Shown here: positions 7,901 to 17,499 of the stretch, in pieces | Position numbering within the stretch: the first letter of the stretch is position 1 | Layout of the letters: each line of letters begins with the position of its first letter | Origin: Flaviaestuariibacter sp. | GTDB taxonomy: Bacteria; Bacteroidota; Bacteroidia; Chitinophagales; Chitinophagaceae | Assembly (NCBI GenBank): GCA_025963645.1 | Contig: JAOQAI010000006.1 | Coordinates: 62,001 to 126,000, forward strand | Direction of reading: 5' to 3' | Length of the DNA stretch: 64,000 nucleotides | The notes under the pieces: generated by a model | What the model saw: only the letters and a program-made list of their open reading frames with translations | Told to the model about the DNA's origin: nothing | Databases searched by the model: none | Made by a program: the position numbers and the translations under genes

Positions 7901-9775
7901 TTAGCGTCCAAACATTTTCTCCAGTGCTTCTTTCTTAAATTCCACATAAGTAGGTCGGCCGGAAGGCGTGGTATTGGATACCGCGCATCTGAAAAGGTCA
8001 TCTACCAGGCGCTGCATTTCTTTATCGGATAGGGAAACACCCGGCCGGATACTTTGCTGGGCGGCCACTGAACGCAACAGCATTTCGCGGCGCGGCAGTT
8101 TGATCTCGCTGAAATGCTTGCATTGTTCCAGTATTCGCTCCAGTACAGCGCGTTCATTACCCACTTCAATATCTGCCGGTGTACCTTGTATTACAAAGGC
8201 TGTTTTGCCAAAGGGTTCAATGGCATAACCCAACAGCTGGAGATCCGGGATAAGGTCGGCAAGTAACACGGCATCGGCAGGCGCCAGGTCTATAGTAGAA
8301 GGAAAAAGGCTGCGCTGTGTGGCAACGGGCTTCCCATCGAGGGCAGCCGCGAGGCGCTCGTAGATGACGCGTTCATGCGCAGACTGCTGGTGTACGAGCA
8401 AAAAAGAAGTAGCCGCCGGCACAATGATATAAGTGCCAAAAAGCTGTGTCAGTTCCACATGTTCCGGTACTGCGAAGGCGGCTTGTAAAGATGTAAAGAC
8501 CGCACCTATGGAAGTAGATGAATCGCTTTCATGGGCGGATGGTGAAGGAGGTGCCAACTGCCAACTGTCAACTTTCACCTGCGAACGTTTCTCCAATTCG
8601 CTCCAATGCCTTAACCCGCTGCTACTGCCACCGGAGCCCAGCTTATGCGCCTGGTTTGCTTCGGTAAAGGTTTGGAAAATAGAAGAAGAGCGAGCAGCTG
8701 ATTGCCTTTCTTCTGTAAAAGGTTTTTGTATAGACTCCAGGCTTTCGATGGAAGAGTCCAGGTTAAAGTCAAGAGTCGGTGTAATGCTGAACTGCGCCAG
8801 TGCATGCTTGATGGCGGACTGTACAAAAGCATAAACGATCTTTTCATCTTCGAACTTGATTTCCTGCTTGGTAGGGTGCACATTTACATCCACTTGTGCC
8901 GGATCGAGGTCAATGAACAGCACATACATCGGGAAAGCATCCGTTCCGATCATGTCCTGGTAAGCGCTCATCACCGCATGGTTCAGGTAAGGGCTTTTGA
9001 TGAAACGGCTGTTGACAAAAAAGTATTGATCGCCACGGGTCTTTTTCGCCGTGTCAGGCTTGCCTACAAAGCCATAAATATTCAGGTAGTCTGTGTCCTC
9101 TTTAACCGCAACCAGTTTGGTCTGGTAAGGATTGCCCAGTAATTGCACAATACGTTGCTTCAGGCTGCCGGCTTCGAGGTGAAAAACTTCCTGTCCATTA
9201 TTCGTTAGCGAGAAAAAGACCTCCGGGAAAGCCATCGCTACACGGATGAATTCGTCAATGATATGCTTCAATTCGGAAGCATTGCTTTTGAGAAAGTTGC
9301 GCCGGGCCGGCACGTTGAAGAACAGGTTCTTCATGGCAATGGAAGTGCCTACCGGCGTCGCCACCGGGCTTTGCTTCACTACAAGGCTATTCTCAATCTC
9401 GATGCAGGTGCCTACTTCCGCTTCTTCTTTCCGGGTGCGCAATTCTACCTGCGCCACCGCAGCAATAGAGGCCAATGCCTCACCACGGAAGCCCATTGTG
9501 CGGATATGAAAAAGGTCATCAATGTTTTTGATCTTGGAGGTAGCATGTCGCTCAAAGCACATGCGGGCATCGGTCTCGCTCATGCCGCTGCCATTGTCCA
9601 TTACCTGTATCAAAGCTTTGCCGGCATCGTTTACCAGCAGCCTGATTTCGGTGGCGCCGGCATCTACCGCATTCTCCAGCAGTTCCTTTACGGCGCTGGC
9701 AGGGCGCTGAATGACCTCGCCGGCCGCAATCTGGTTGGCAATATTATCGGGAAGCAGTAGTATTCGATCCGCCAC
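7901..9775 (-). CDS. mutL: DNA mismatch repair protein MutL
   Basis: Mismatch repair ATPase of 624 residues that couples MutS to strand removal. The GHKL ATPase motifs are intact: ENAVDAGA, DNGSGM and GFRGEALASIAAV. The C-terminal dimerization domain is present (about 430-624). The endonuclease signature DQHAxxE is altered: the sequence reads HQQSAHERVIYE, so the metal-binding Asp and His are His and Gln, and the C-terminal motif reads SGRPTYVEF without the usual preceding Cys and His. A MutL of this type may lack intrinsic nicking activity. On the minus strand a perfect -7 box (TATTTTTG) lies at 9796-9803. Confidence 0.95.
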   Translation of the reverse strand: MADRILLLPDNIANQIAAGEVIQRPASAVKELLENAVDAGATEIRLLVNDAGKALIQVMDNGSGMSETDARMCFERHATSKIKNIDDLFHIRTMGFRGEALASIAAVAQVELRTRKEEAEVGTCIEIENSLVVKQSPVATPVGTSIAMKNLFFNVPARRNFLKSNASELKHIIDEFIRVAMAFPEVFFSLTNNGQEVFHLEAGSLKQRIVQLLGNPYQTKLVAVKEDTDYLNIYGFVGKPDTAKKTRGDQYFFVNSRFIKSPYLNHAVMSAYQDMIGTDAFPMYVLFIDLDPAQVDVNVHPTKQEIKFEDEKIVYAFVQSAIKHALAQFSITPTLDFNLDSSIESLESIQKPFTEERQSAARSSSIFQTFTEANQAHKLGSGGSSSGLRHWSELEKRSQVKVDSWQLAPPSPSAHESDSSTSIGAVFTSLQAAFAVPEHVELTQLFGTYIIVPAATSFLLVHQQSAHERVIYERLAAALDGKPVATQRSLFPSTIDLAPADAVLLADLIPDLQLLGYAIEPFGKTAFVIQGTPADIEVGNERAVLERILEQCKHFSEIKLPRREMLLRSVAAQQSIRPGVSLSDKEMQRLVDDLFRCAVSNTTPSGRPTYVEFKKEALEKMFGR

Positions 9776-9977
9776 AATTATCTCTCCTTTAGGGCGTCAA
9801 AAATAGTGTTAGCAAAGGATATGCGTAGAAAGAATAAGCGGTTTCGCCTGCAGCTTAAAAGATTAATATGCTTCGAAGATTATTTGAAGAATCGGCCAAA
9901 GGTGTTTGCGAAAAGTTTATTTTAGCTAAGTCAAGCTTTTTAGTCAAGTTTTTCGTACGTCTTCTAAACCAAACCTA

Positions 9978-10586
9978 ATGTCCCGCTTACTCAACTGCCT
10001 ACTGCCATTATTCCTCCTGAGCGCTTGTCAAAAAGAGATCTCACCTGAATTGGCAAATCGTGCACCTGGAGCGACACCGCTACCTGCAGCGGCTGAATTC
10101 GTAAAATATACGATCAAGGCTGGAGAGCATTTTTGCGATAAAAGTGATTTTAAGATAGTAGAAACGGATGAACTGAAGTTCATGGTTCGCTTCGATAGCA
10201 GTGCTATCTACCAGACGGTTAATTCATCCAACCAGGATGATATCAACAAACTCTATGGCTTCTCTGATAATAATATGCAGCACCACCAGTTTAGTGCCCG
10301 CTTTGGGTGGCGGTGGAGTGCCGGAGCCTTACGGCTTTTTGGATACATCTATAATAACAGCATAGTGGCCTCAAAGGAGATCAGTGCCATACCTATCGGG
10401 GCTGACGTGGTTTGCAACCTCCAGGTTACAGCAACACATTACCGGTTTATGGTAGGAAACTTAAAAGATAGTTTGCCCCGCCTGAGCACTACTGCTAAAG
10501 CAAAGGGTTACCAGCTTTACCCTTATTTTGGAGGGGATGAGCCGGCACCGCACACAGTTTCTATCTGGATAAAGCCATTGATGTAA
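9978..10586 (+). CDS. hypothetical lipoprotein
   Basis: 202 residues with a signal peptide and lipobox (LLSAC), so probably an outer-membrane or periplasmic lipoprotein. The mature part is rich in beta-strand-like segments (FSARFGWRWSAGALRLFGYI, then VVCNLQVTATHYRFMVGN), which could be a jelly-roll or lectin-like sandwich, but I recognise no family. It lies between mutL (divergent) and the amylase gene; the 95-base gap before the amylase contains a possible operator, so it is probably not in the same operon. Confidence 0.6.
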   Translation: MSRLLNCLLPLFLLSACQKEISPELANRAPGATPLPAAAEFVKYTIKAGEHFCDKSDFKIVETDELKFMVRFDSSAIYQTVNSSNQDDINKLYGFSDNNMQHHQFSARFGWRWSAGALRLFGYIYNNSIVASKEISAIPIGADVVCNLQVTATHYRFMVGNLKDSLPRLSTTAKAKGYQLYPYFGGDEPAPHTVSIWIKPLM

Positions 10587-10636
10587 TCTTTAAGCAAGCG
10601 TTCCATTCTATAAAAATATTTCTTAGGAGCATAGAA

Positions 10637-10653
10637 TGTGTTTGAAGTACATA
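10637..10653. promoter_or_regulatory. candidate NrtR/AraR-type operator upstream of the amylase
   Basis: The sequence TGTGT-N7-ACATA lies 29 bases before the amylase start. It shares arms and spacing with a site upstream of susC (14405-14421, TGTGT-N7-ACACA). A Nudix/winged-helix regulator is encoded between the two. A TAACTTTA (near TAnnTTTG) follows at 10657. Confidence 0.4.
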
Positions 10654-10681
10654 ATGTAACTTTAGCCCATATTCTCTTGCT

Positions 10682-13546
10682 ATGAAACGATTGCTGCTGC
10701 TCCTGCTGACCCTTGGGTCTGTTCTGAATACGTCTGCCCAGTTGCTTACCTGGACACCTCCTTTTCCAAAAGAGGACGATGCCGCTCAAAGCTTTGTCAT
10801 CACGATGGATGCCACCAAGGGTAACCAGGGTTTGCTGAATCACACACCTACCAGCGATGTTTATGTGCATATCGGCGCTATCACTACCACCAGCAATGGA
10901 GGTTGGTCGCATGTGCCTTTTACCTGGGCAACTACGCCAGCCGCTGCACAAGCCACTTATATTGGCAATAATAAATGGACCTACACTTTTACAGGCAGCC
11001 TGCGCACTTTCTTCAATTTAGCGGCTGGAGAGAACTTACTAAAAGTGGCGATCCTGTTTAGAAACGGCGCCGGTACCAAGAAGCAGACAAATATTGACGG
11101 CAGTGATATGTATGTGCCGATTTACACGAGCAGCCTCGCTGTTCGTATTGATCAGCCGGGAAAGCAACCAACCTTTACCCCTGTTGCGGAGCCGCAGGCC
11201 TGGTCTGTAGGGACTTCGTTTTCTATTACGGCAAATGCGAACAAGCCCTCTACCTTAAAGCTTTATCATAATAGCACAACGCCCCTGGCTACTGCTACCA
11301 ATGCTACGACTATCTCCGGCAATTCAGCGGTTGCTGCTATTGGCAACCAGCAAATTATTGTAGAAGCCAACGATGGCAGCACTATTAAATACGATACGCT
11401 CAACATCTTCGTTTCTCCGCCTGCTTCGCCGGTGGCAGCTTTGCCCGCCGGAGTAAAAGATGGTATCAATTACGAAACCGATGCTACCGCGGCTACCCTG
11501 GTACTGCGGGCGCCGGGGAAAAATGTAGTTTCTGTGATCGGTGATTTCAACAACTGGACGTTGAACACGAATTATATCATGAACAAAACGCCGGACGGAC
11601 GCTTTTTCTGGCTGCGCCTGACCGGCCTTACTCCTGGTACTGAGTATGGGTTTCAATATGTGGTAGATAACGGGATAAAGATCGCCGACCCTTATGCGCA
11701 ACTGCTGCTCGATCCCAACAACGACCAATTCATTTCCTCAACGACTTATCCTAACCTGAAGCCTTATCCTGCTGGTCAAAGCGGCATTGTTGGTGTGTTG
11801 CGCACTGCGGCGCCAACCTATACTTTCACCGCTACCAACTATGTGCGCCCCGATAAAAGAGGGTTGGTGATCTATGAAATGCTGGTGCGTGATTTTGTAG
11901 CAGCTCACGACTGGAAAACCGTTGGAGACAGCCTGAATTATTTAAAATCCTTAGGTGTAAATGCCATCGAGATCATGCCTTTCAACGAGTTTGAAGGCAA
12001 CGAAAGCTGGGGTTATAACGGCTACCAATATTTCGCTCCTGATAAATACTATGGCCCGGCGCTTACCTTAAAGCGGTTCATTGATTCTTGCCATAAAAAA
12101 GGCATTGCGGTTATCATGGACATTGTGCTGAACCATACTTACGGACCATCGCCACTCGCCCGGCTCTACTGGAACCAAAGCCTCAACCGGCCGGCAGCGG
12201 ATAACCCCTGGTATAACCAAGTGCAGCCGCATGCGTTTGGCTTCGGAGAAGACTTCAATCATGACAGTGAGCATACGAAGTATTTTTTCAACCGTGTCTT
12301 ACAGCACTGGATAACCGAATATAAAGTGGATGGCTACCGGGTTGACTTTTCAAAAGGACTTACGCAAAGAGCGTCCACGAACGATGGAGAATTTTCTGCC
12401 TATGACGCTACCCGCATTGCTCACATTATGGGTTATGTAAACGCGGCCCGGGCGGTGGACCCTGCTACCATTATTATACTGGAACATTTCACTGATAATA
12501 CAGAAGAAAAGCAGTTGGCCGATAGCGGGCTATTGATCTGGTCAAGGGTTTACGGCCAATACCAGGACGCTTCAAGAGGCTTTGTGCCCGGTTCTAATTT
12601 CGACAATGGCATCTATACCACAAGGGGGTGGACCAATCCGCACCTGGTGACTTTCATGGAAAGTCATGACGAGGAGCGCATTGTGCGCCGCAATATAACT
12701 GAAGGGCTTGCTGCCGGCAGCTACAATATCCGCGATACCGCCACAGCACTCAAGCGCATGGAGCTTAACGCAGCTTTCTTCCTTACCATTCCAGGTCCAA
12801 AAATGATCTGGCAGTTTGGTGAACTGGGTTACGATTACGGAATCAATTATTGCACAAATGGCACCTACGACAACGGCTGTCGTACGGGCAATAAGCCAAT
12901 CCGGTGGGATTACCTGAACGATGCCCGCCGCAAATCTGTGCACACTACCTATTCAAAGTTGAATGCGCTTCGGTTCCATCCAAAATTCGCTGCAGCGTTT
13001 CAAACAGGCGCTATCGAACGAAGCTTAAGTGGCGCCTTTAAATGGATAAAGGTGACAACCGACTCGTCAAAACTGGTAGTAGTAGGGAATTTTGATGTAA
13101 CCGCTACCTCCGGCATGGTGACCTTTCCTACTGCCGGAACCTGGTACGATTACCTGAACAATACAACGTTTACAGCAGTGGGCGGACCGCAATCCATTAA
13201 CCTGGCTCCCGGTGAGTTTCATATTTACGAGAACCGGAACCTGGGCAACCTGGCCACCACGCCAGTCACCGCTATTCCCATCTCAGGTACCACTTTGGAA
13301 GCAAAGGTTTTCCCGAATCCGGCTAAAGCTGATTTTACGGTTGAACTTTATGTGCCCCAAACCGCTGCCACTTCTTTTGAATTATTGACCACCGGTGGGC
13401 AGGCAATCGGCAAGGTGAAGCAATCCTTCCTAGTAAAAGGAAAGCACCAGGTAGTTATCAGCCGCAATGGATTAGCCAGCGGCAATTATTACCTGCGCAT
13501 CGTTAATAAAACCGCAACCAAAATCCTATCTGTCGTTTTACAATAA
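10682..13546 (+). CDS. T9SS-exported alpha-amylase family protein (GH13)
   Basis: Secreted alpha-glucan hydrolase of 954 residues. Order: signal peptide (1-20, ends NTSAQ), an N-terminal beta domain, a CBM48/E-set domain (about 275-350, VVSVIGDFNNWTLNT), the GH13 barrel (about 385-760), a C-terminal beta domain and a type IX sorting tail (about 875-954, begins VFPNPAKADFTVELY). Catalytic motifs are VDGYRVDFSKG (nucleophile Asp about 554), IILEHFTD (acid/base Glu about 601) and FMESHDEERI (Asp about 663); region I is DIVLNHTYG. The T9SS tail implies export across the outer membrane. The starch-like substrate is inferred from the family. Eight bases separate it from the next gene. Confidence 0.92.
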   Translation: MKRLLLLLLTLGSVLNTSAQLLTWTPPFPKEDDAAQSFVITMDATKGNQGLLNHTPTSDVYVHIGAITTTSNGGWSHVPFTWATTPAAAQATYIGNNKWTYTFTGSLRTFFNLAAGENLLKVAILFRNGAGTKKQTNIDGSDMYVPIYTSSLAVRIDQPGKQPTFTPVAEPQAWSVGTSFSITANANKPSTLKLYHNSTTPLATATNATTISGNSAVAAIGNQQIIVEANDGSTIKYDTLNIFVSPPASPVAALPAGVKDGINYETDATAATLVLRAPGKNVVSVIGDFNNWTLNTNYIMNKTPDGRFFWLRLTGLTPGTEYGFQYVVDNGIKIADPYAQLLLDPNNDQFISSTTYPNLKPYPAGQSGIVGVLRTAAPTYTFTATNYVRPDKRGLVIYEMLVRDFVAAHDWKTVGDSLNYLKSLGVNAIEIMPFNEFEGNESWGYNGYQYFAPDKYYGPALTLKRFIDSCHKKGIAVIMDIVLNHTYGPSPLARLYWNQSLNRPAADNPWYNQVQPHAFGFGEDFNHDSEHTKYFFNRVLQHWITEYKVDGYRVDFSKGLTQRASTNDGEFSAYDATRIAHIMGYVNAARAVDPATIIILEHFTDNTEEKQLADSGLLIWSRVYGQYQDASRGFVPGSNFDNGIYTTRGWTNPHLVTFMESHDEERIVRRNITEGLAAGSYNIRDTATALKRMELNAAFFLTIPGPKMIWQFGELGYDYGINYCTNGTYDNGCRTGNKPIRWDYLNDARRKSVHTTYSKLNALRFHPKFAAAFQTGAIERSLSGAFKWIKVTTDSSKLVVVGNFDVTATSGMVTFPTAGTWYDYLNNTTFTAVGGPQSINLAPGEFHIYENRNLGNLATTPVTAIPISGTTLEAKVFPNPAKADFTVELYVPQTAATSFELLTTGGQAIGKVKQSFLVKGKHQVVISRNGLASGNYYLRIVNKTATKILSVVLQ

Positions 13547-13553
13547 TTAACTT

Positions 13554-14288
13554 ATGACTGCTTTGCACTTGAAGACTGCCGAGTTTGAGAAAGCTACCCA
13601 TAGCGACTTCTTTAATATAGCGGTGTCCGTAGACTGTGTCATTTTTGGATACGAGGACAAGAAATTAAAAGTGCTGCTCATTAAATCCGACCTGGAGGAG
13701 TTTGATGGCTTGTGGTCGCTCTTGGGTGACCTTGTTCGCCCGAATGAGGATCTGGAAGAAGCGCCCTACCGCGTACTGCTTGACCGCACAGGTTTGAAAG
13801 ACGTTTTTCTGCAGCAGGTGCAAACCTTTGGCAGCATTAACCGCCATCCATCCGGAAGAGTAGTGACCACGGCGTATTATTCACTTATCAATATCATTAA
13901 TCATCAACCGAAATCCCTTGAGAACGAGGTGCATTGGCATTCTGTAAAGGGGTTGGAAAACCTGGCTTTTGATCACAAACTGATCCTTGATACCTGCCTC
14001 AAACGGCTTCAGGAACAAATCATGGAACACCCGATCGTTTTCAATTTGTTAGGTGAAAAGTTCTCCCTGCGGCAGTTGCAGGACCTTTACGAAGCGATCC
14101 TGGGAATTGATCTGGACCGGCGCAATTTCAGAAAGCGCATTACATTAAAAGGATGGCTGGTAGACCTGAACGAGATGGAAGAGGATGTGCCGCACCGGCC
14201 GGGGAAACTTTATAAACTGCGCAACCAGCTACGAAAAGAGTTTTGTCTCGGAGAAAAAAAGCACCTCGAAGCGGTGGTATCCAATTAA
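13554..14288 (+). CDS. Nudix-domain transcriptional regulator (NrtR/AraR-like)
   Basis: 244 residues: an N-terminal Nudix hydrolase-like domain (about 20-150) and a C-terminal winged helix (about 155-235, FSLRQLQDLYEAILGIDLDR, then NFRKRI). The Nudix box reads GDLVRPNEDLEEAPYRVLLD: the REUxEE part is RVLLDR, so the catalytic glutamates are missing, as expected for a ligand sensor rather than a hydrolase. Proteins of this type in Bacteroides regulate sugar catabolism (AraR) or, in other bacteria, NAD metabolism (NrtR). Its position between the GH13 gene and susC suggests it controls this locus, possibly through the TGTGT-N7-ACAyA sites. Confidence 0.85.
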   Translation: MTALHLKTAEFEKATHSDFFNIAVSVDCVIFGYEDKKLKVLLIKSDLEEFDGLWSLLGDLVRPNEDLEEAPYRVLLDRTGLKDVFLQQVQTFGSINRHPSGRVVTTAYYSLINIINHQPKSLENEVHWHSVKGLENLAFDHKLILDTCLKRLQEQIMEHPIVFNLLGEKFSLRQLQDLYEAILGIDLDRRNFRKRITLKGWLVDLNEMEEDVPHRPGKLYKLRNQLRKEFCLGEKKHLEAVVSN

Positions 14289-14404
14289 TGTGGTTTACTG
14301 AAATGCTTGTTTTAGCCTGAAAAGTTGAAACATTCAATTTTTCTCCGAAAAAAATGACCATTACAACGATAAAATTTTCTTAAGATTAAAAAAATATCTA
14401 AAAT

Positions 14405-14421
14405 TGTGTGCTTAATACACA
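14405..14421. promoter_or_regulatory. candidate NrtR/AraR-type operator upstream of susC
   Basis: TGTGT-N7-ACACA, an inverted repeat with 5-base arms, lies 46 bases before the susC start. It matches the spacing and arms of the site before the amylase gene (10637-10653). A weak -7-like TAAAATTG overlaps it at 14399. Confidence 0.4.
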
Positions 14422-14466
14422 TTAGCTGCGCCTCTCAAATTCTTTATTATTAAATAGATCTTGCTT

Positions 14467-17400
14467 ATGAACTGCAAAAACTTTACAAAAAGGCTCCTGA
14501 TGCCGCTGTTTTTCCTTTTGTTTCATGCTGTTGCTTTTGCGCAATCCAAAACCATTACGGGCCGGGTAACCGATGCGAGTGGGGCTGGAGTAGCAAGCGT
14601 AACCGTATCTGCTAAAGGCCAGAACGCCGCAACATCAACCAATGAAAACGGGCAATTTTCCATCACTGTTCCAAACGCAACGACTGCTTTGGTTTTCTCC
14701 TCTGTTAGCTATGCCGCCCAGGAAATTAACCTGAATGGACGTGCTACCCTGGATGTAACCATGCAAACCACTGCCGGCAACTTAAATGAAGTGGTTGTGG
14801 TGGCTTATGGTACGCGCCGTAAAGGTGATCTTACCGGTTCGGTAACGTCTGTAACGGCAAAAGATTTCCAGAAAGGCTTTATCCCTTCACCTGAGCAATT
14901 ATTGCAAGGCAAGGTGGCCGGTCTCCAGATCACATCTGGTGGCGGTGCAGCCGGTGGCGGTAGCACGATCCGTATTCGCGGCGGTGCTTCACTGAGCGCC
15001 AGCAACGATCCATTGATCGTGATTGACGGTGTGCCGGTAGAAGGCAACGGTATTGCGGGTTCCGGGAACCTGTTAAGCACCATCAACCCGAACGACATTG
15101 AATCGGTAAGCGTATTAAAGGATGCCTCTGCTACAGCCCTTTACGGTTCAAGAGCTTCCAATGGTGTTATCATCATCACCACTAAGAAGGGTTCGAAAGG
15201 AAAGATGCGGTTTAACTTTAATACGCAGGCTTCTTTAAGCTCCAATCCAAACCAGGTGCGGGTTTTAACCGGCGACGAGGTGCGCGACATTATTACAAAG
15301 GATGCTGCTGCAACCGGTAATAATATCTATAAGAATCTTTTAGGCACTGCGAATACCAACTGGCAGGATGAGATCTACCGCAAGGCAATGTCCTTCGATA
15401 ATAATATCAGTGCGTCTGGTGCGGTAGGCAATCTTCCGTTCCGTGCTTCTTTGGGTTACCTGAACCAGGAAGGTGTGCTGTTGAAAAATAAATTCGACCG
15501 TTTGTCTGCGGCGCTGAACCTTTCTCCAAAATTCCTGAACGACCATTTGTCCATCAATTTGAACCTGAAAGGCAGTCGTATCAACAATAATTTCTCTGAC
15601 CAGGGTGCGGTTGGTTCAGCCATTGCCTTTGATCCTACGCAGCCCGTAAATGCCAACAATAAATTTGGCGGGTATTATGAGTGGCTTCAGGGCGGACTTC
15701 CCATTGACCTTGCTACGAGAAATCCACTGGCGTTGATTAATCTTAGAGATAATCGTTCAGTAGTCAATCGCTTTATCGGAAATGCAGTGATAGATTATAA
15801 ATTTCATTTCCTTCCCGACCTTCATTTCATAGCTAATTTTGGTATTGATAAAACTCGCGGGGAGGGCAATAATAATATAGATTCGCTGCGGGCTACTAAC
15901 TATAAGTCGGGTGGCAGTAAATCTTATTACGAGCAGGAGAAACGCAATACTGTAAACGACATTCAGTTGTTCTACGCGAAAGAATTCAAAAGCATCAATA
16001 CCAAATTTGATGTTTTGGTAGGACATACTTACCAGGAGTTTTTAACCGACGTTACCAATTTTTCTTCTTTCAGCTATCGTGCTATTGCCGATCCGCTGAA
16101 GCCAAACCTGAAGGATACGATCGACGGCTCGCAGCCTCTTTTCCGTACAGACAAACCAATGTACCGTTTAGAATCGTATCTGGGTAGAGTGAATTTTAAT
16201 GTTTCCGATAAGTATCTGTTGACCGCTTCCATAAGAAGCGATGCCAGCTCAAAACTGAACCCTAACGGCCGGGTAGGTTATTTCCCTGCCGTGGCGGCTG
16301 CCTGGAAATTAAAGGACGAGTTCTTCAGGAATTCAAAGAGCCTGACCGATCTTAAATTAAGAGTAGGCTGGGGTGAAACCGGGCAGCAAGATGGAGATGC
16401 TCTTGGTTATTATTCTTACCTGGTTCGCTACAGCCGTAGCAACTCATCGGCGCAATACCAGTTCGGTAATGAATTTTACAGCTATCTCCGCCCGGAAGGG
16501 TATAATGATAAACTGAAATGGGAAACCACCAAGACCACTAACATTGGTTTGGATTTTGGATTCCTGAATAACCGCGTCTCCGGTGCTGTAGATTATTATG
16601 TCAAAAAGAGCGATGATCTTTTAAGCCGTATTCCGGTAGCTCCCGGTGCCAATTTCACGAACTTTATGGTCGTAAACATTGGTTCTTTGGATGTGAAGGG
16701 TTTTGAGCTCTCTTTAAACACTACCCCGGTTAGAACACAAAACCTGACCTGGGATTTCAATACCAACTTCTCGTATAACGAGAGAAAGATCACTAAGCTG
16801 CTAGCTTATGAAGATCCTAATTTTAAAGGTATCGACGTAAGCGGAATCGGCATTGCAACTGGTAATTTTATCGGAAAGCATGTGGTAGGATCCGCTCCTT
16901 CCAGCTTCTTTGTTTACAAGCAGGTTTACGATCAGAACGACAAACCTATCGAAGGTTTGTACGAAGACATCAACCGCGATGGAGCTATCAATGCGGACGA
17001 CCGTTACCTGTATAAGCAGCCGAATGCCGATTTCCTTTTAGGCTTGAGCACACAGTTGGCTTACAAAAAGTTCAGCATCGGCGCTACCGCACACGGTATG
17101 TTCGGTAACTATTTGTACAATCAATATGATGCAGGTAGCGGCATCCTGGCCAACCTGAAGAACCCGATCTCCTTCATCGGTAATGCTTCGAGGAGCTATT
17201 TAGAGACCGGTTTCCGTAACAATTCTAACAACCAGTTCTTATCTGACTACTTTATCCAGAACGCCTCTTTCCTGCGTATCGACAATATCAATTTGGGATA
17301 TAATGTAGGACGTGTGTTCCAGAACAAAGCGGCCATGCGTATCACCGGCAGCATTCAAAACGTAGCGGTGATCACAAAGTACAAAGGATTGGATCCGGAA

Positions 17401-17481
17401 ATTGCGGGAGAAAGTGGTATTGATGGCAACATTTATCCACGTCCACGTGTTTTTTCACTCGGTGTCAATCTTGATTTCTAA
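14467..17481 (+). CDS. susC: SusC/RagA-family TonB-dependent outer-membrane transporter
   Basis: Outer-membrane importer of oligosaccharides, 1004 residues, starting at the ATG at 14467. A signal peptide (1-24, ending AVAFAQ) is followed by a CarboxypepD_reg-like domain (about 28-105, TITGRVTDASGAGVASVTVS), a TonB plug with the SusC/RagA signature TALYGSRASNGVIIITTKKG (about 220-240), and a 22-strand barrel to the C-terminal Phe. It is the first gene of a susC-susD-susE-susF set with gaps of 9 to 30 bases. It works with SusD as a lidded importer; a galactan substrate is inferred from the enzymes downstream. Confidence 0.95.
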   Translation: MNCKNFTKRLLMPLFFLLFHAVAFAQSKTITGRVTDASGAGVASVTVSAKGQNAATSTNENGQFSITVPNATTALVFSSVSYAAQEINLNGRATLDVTMQTTAGNLNEVVVVAYGTRRKGDLTGSVTSVTAKDFQKGFIPSPEQLLQGKVAGLQITSGGGAAGGGSTIRIRGGASLSASNDPLIVIDGVPVEGNGIAGSGNLLSTINPNDIESVSVLKDASATALYGSRASNGVIIITTKKGSKGKMRFNFNTQASLSSNPNQVRVLTGDEVRDIITKDAAATGNNIYKNLLGTANTNWQDEIYRKAMSFDNNISASGAVGNLPFRASLGYLNQEGVLLKNKFDRLSAALNLSPKFLNDHLSINLNLKGSRINNNFSDQGAVGSAIAFDPTQPVNANNKFGGYYEWLQGGLPIDLATRNPLALINLRDNRSVVNRFIGNAVIDYKFHFLPDLHFIANFGIDKTRGEGNNNIDSLRATNYKSGGSKSYYEQEKRNTVNDIQLFYAKEFKSINTKFDVLVGHTYQEFLTDVTNFSSFSYRAIADPLKPNLKDTIDGSQPLFRTDKPMYRLESYLGRVNFNVSDKYLLTASIRSDASSKLNPNGRVGYFPAVAAAWKLKDEFFRNSKSLTDLKLRVGWGETGQQDGDALGYYSYLVRYSRSNSSAQYQFGNEFYSYLRPEGYNDKLKWETTKTTNIGLDFGFLNNRVSGAVDYYVKKSDDLLSRIPVAPGANFTNFMVVNIGSLDVKGFELSLNTTPVRTQNLTWDFNTNFSYNERKITKLLAYEDPNFKGIDVSGIGIATGNFIGKHVVGSAPSSFFVYKQVYDQNDKPIEGLYEDINRDGAINADDRYLYKQPNADFLLGLSTQLAYKKFSIGATAHGMFGNYLYNQYDAGSGILANLKNPISFIGNASRSYLETGFRNNSNNQFLSDYFIQNASFLRIDNINLGYNVGRVFQNKAAMRITGSIQNVAVITKYKGLDPEIAGESGIDGNIYPRPRVFSLGVNLDF

Positions 17482-17499
17482 TTCTTTCAAATGCTATAT

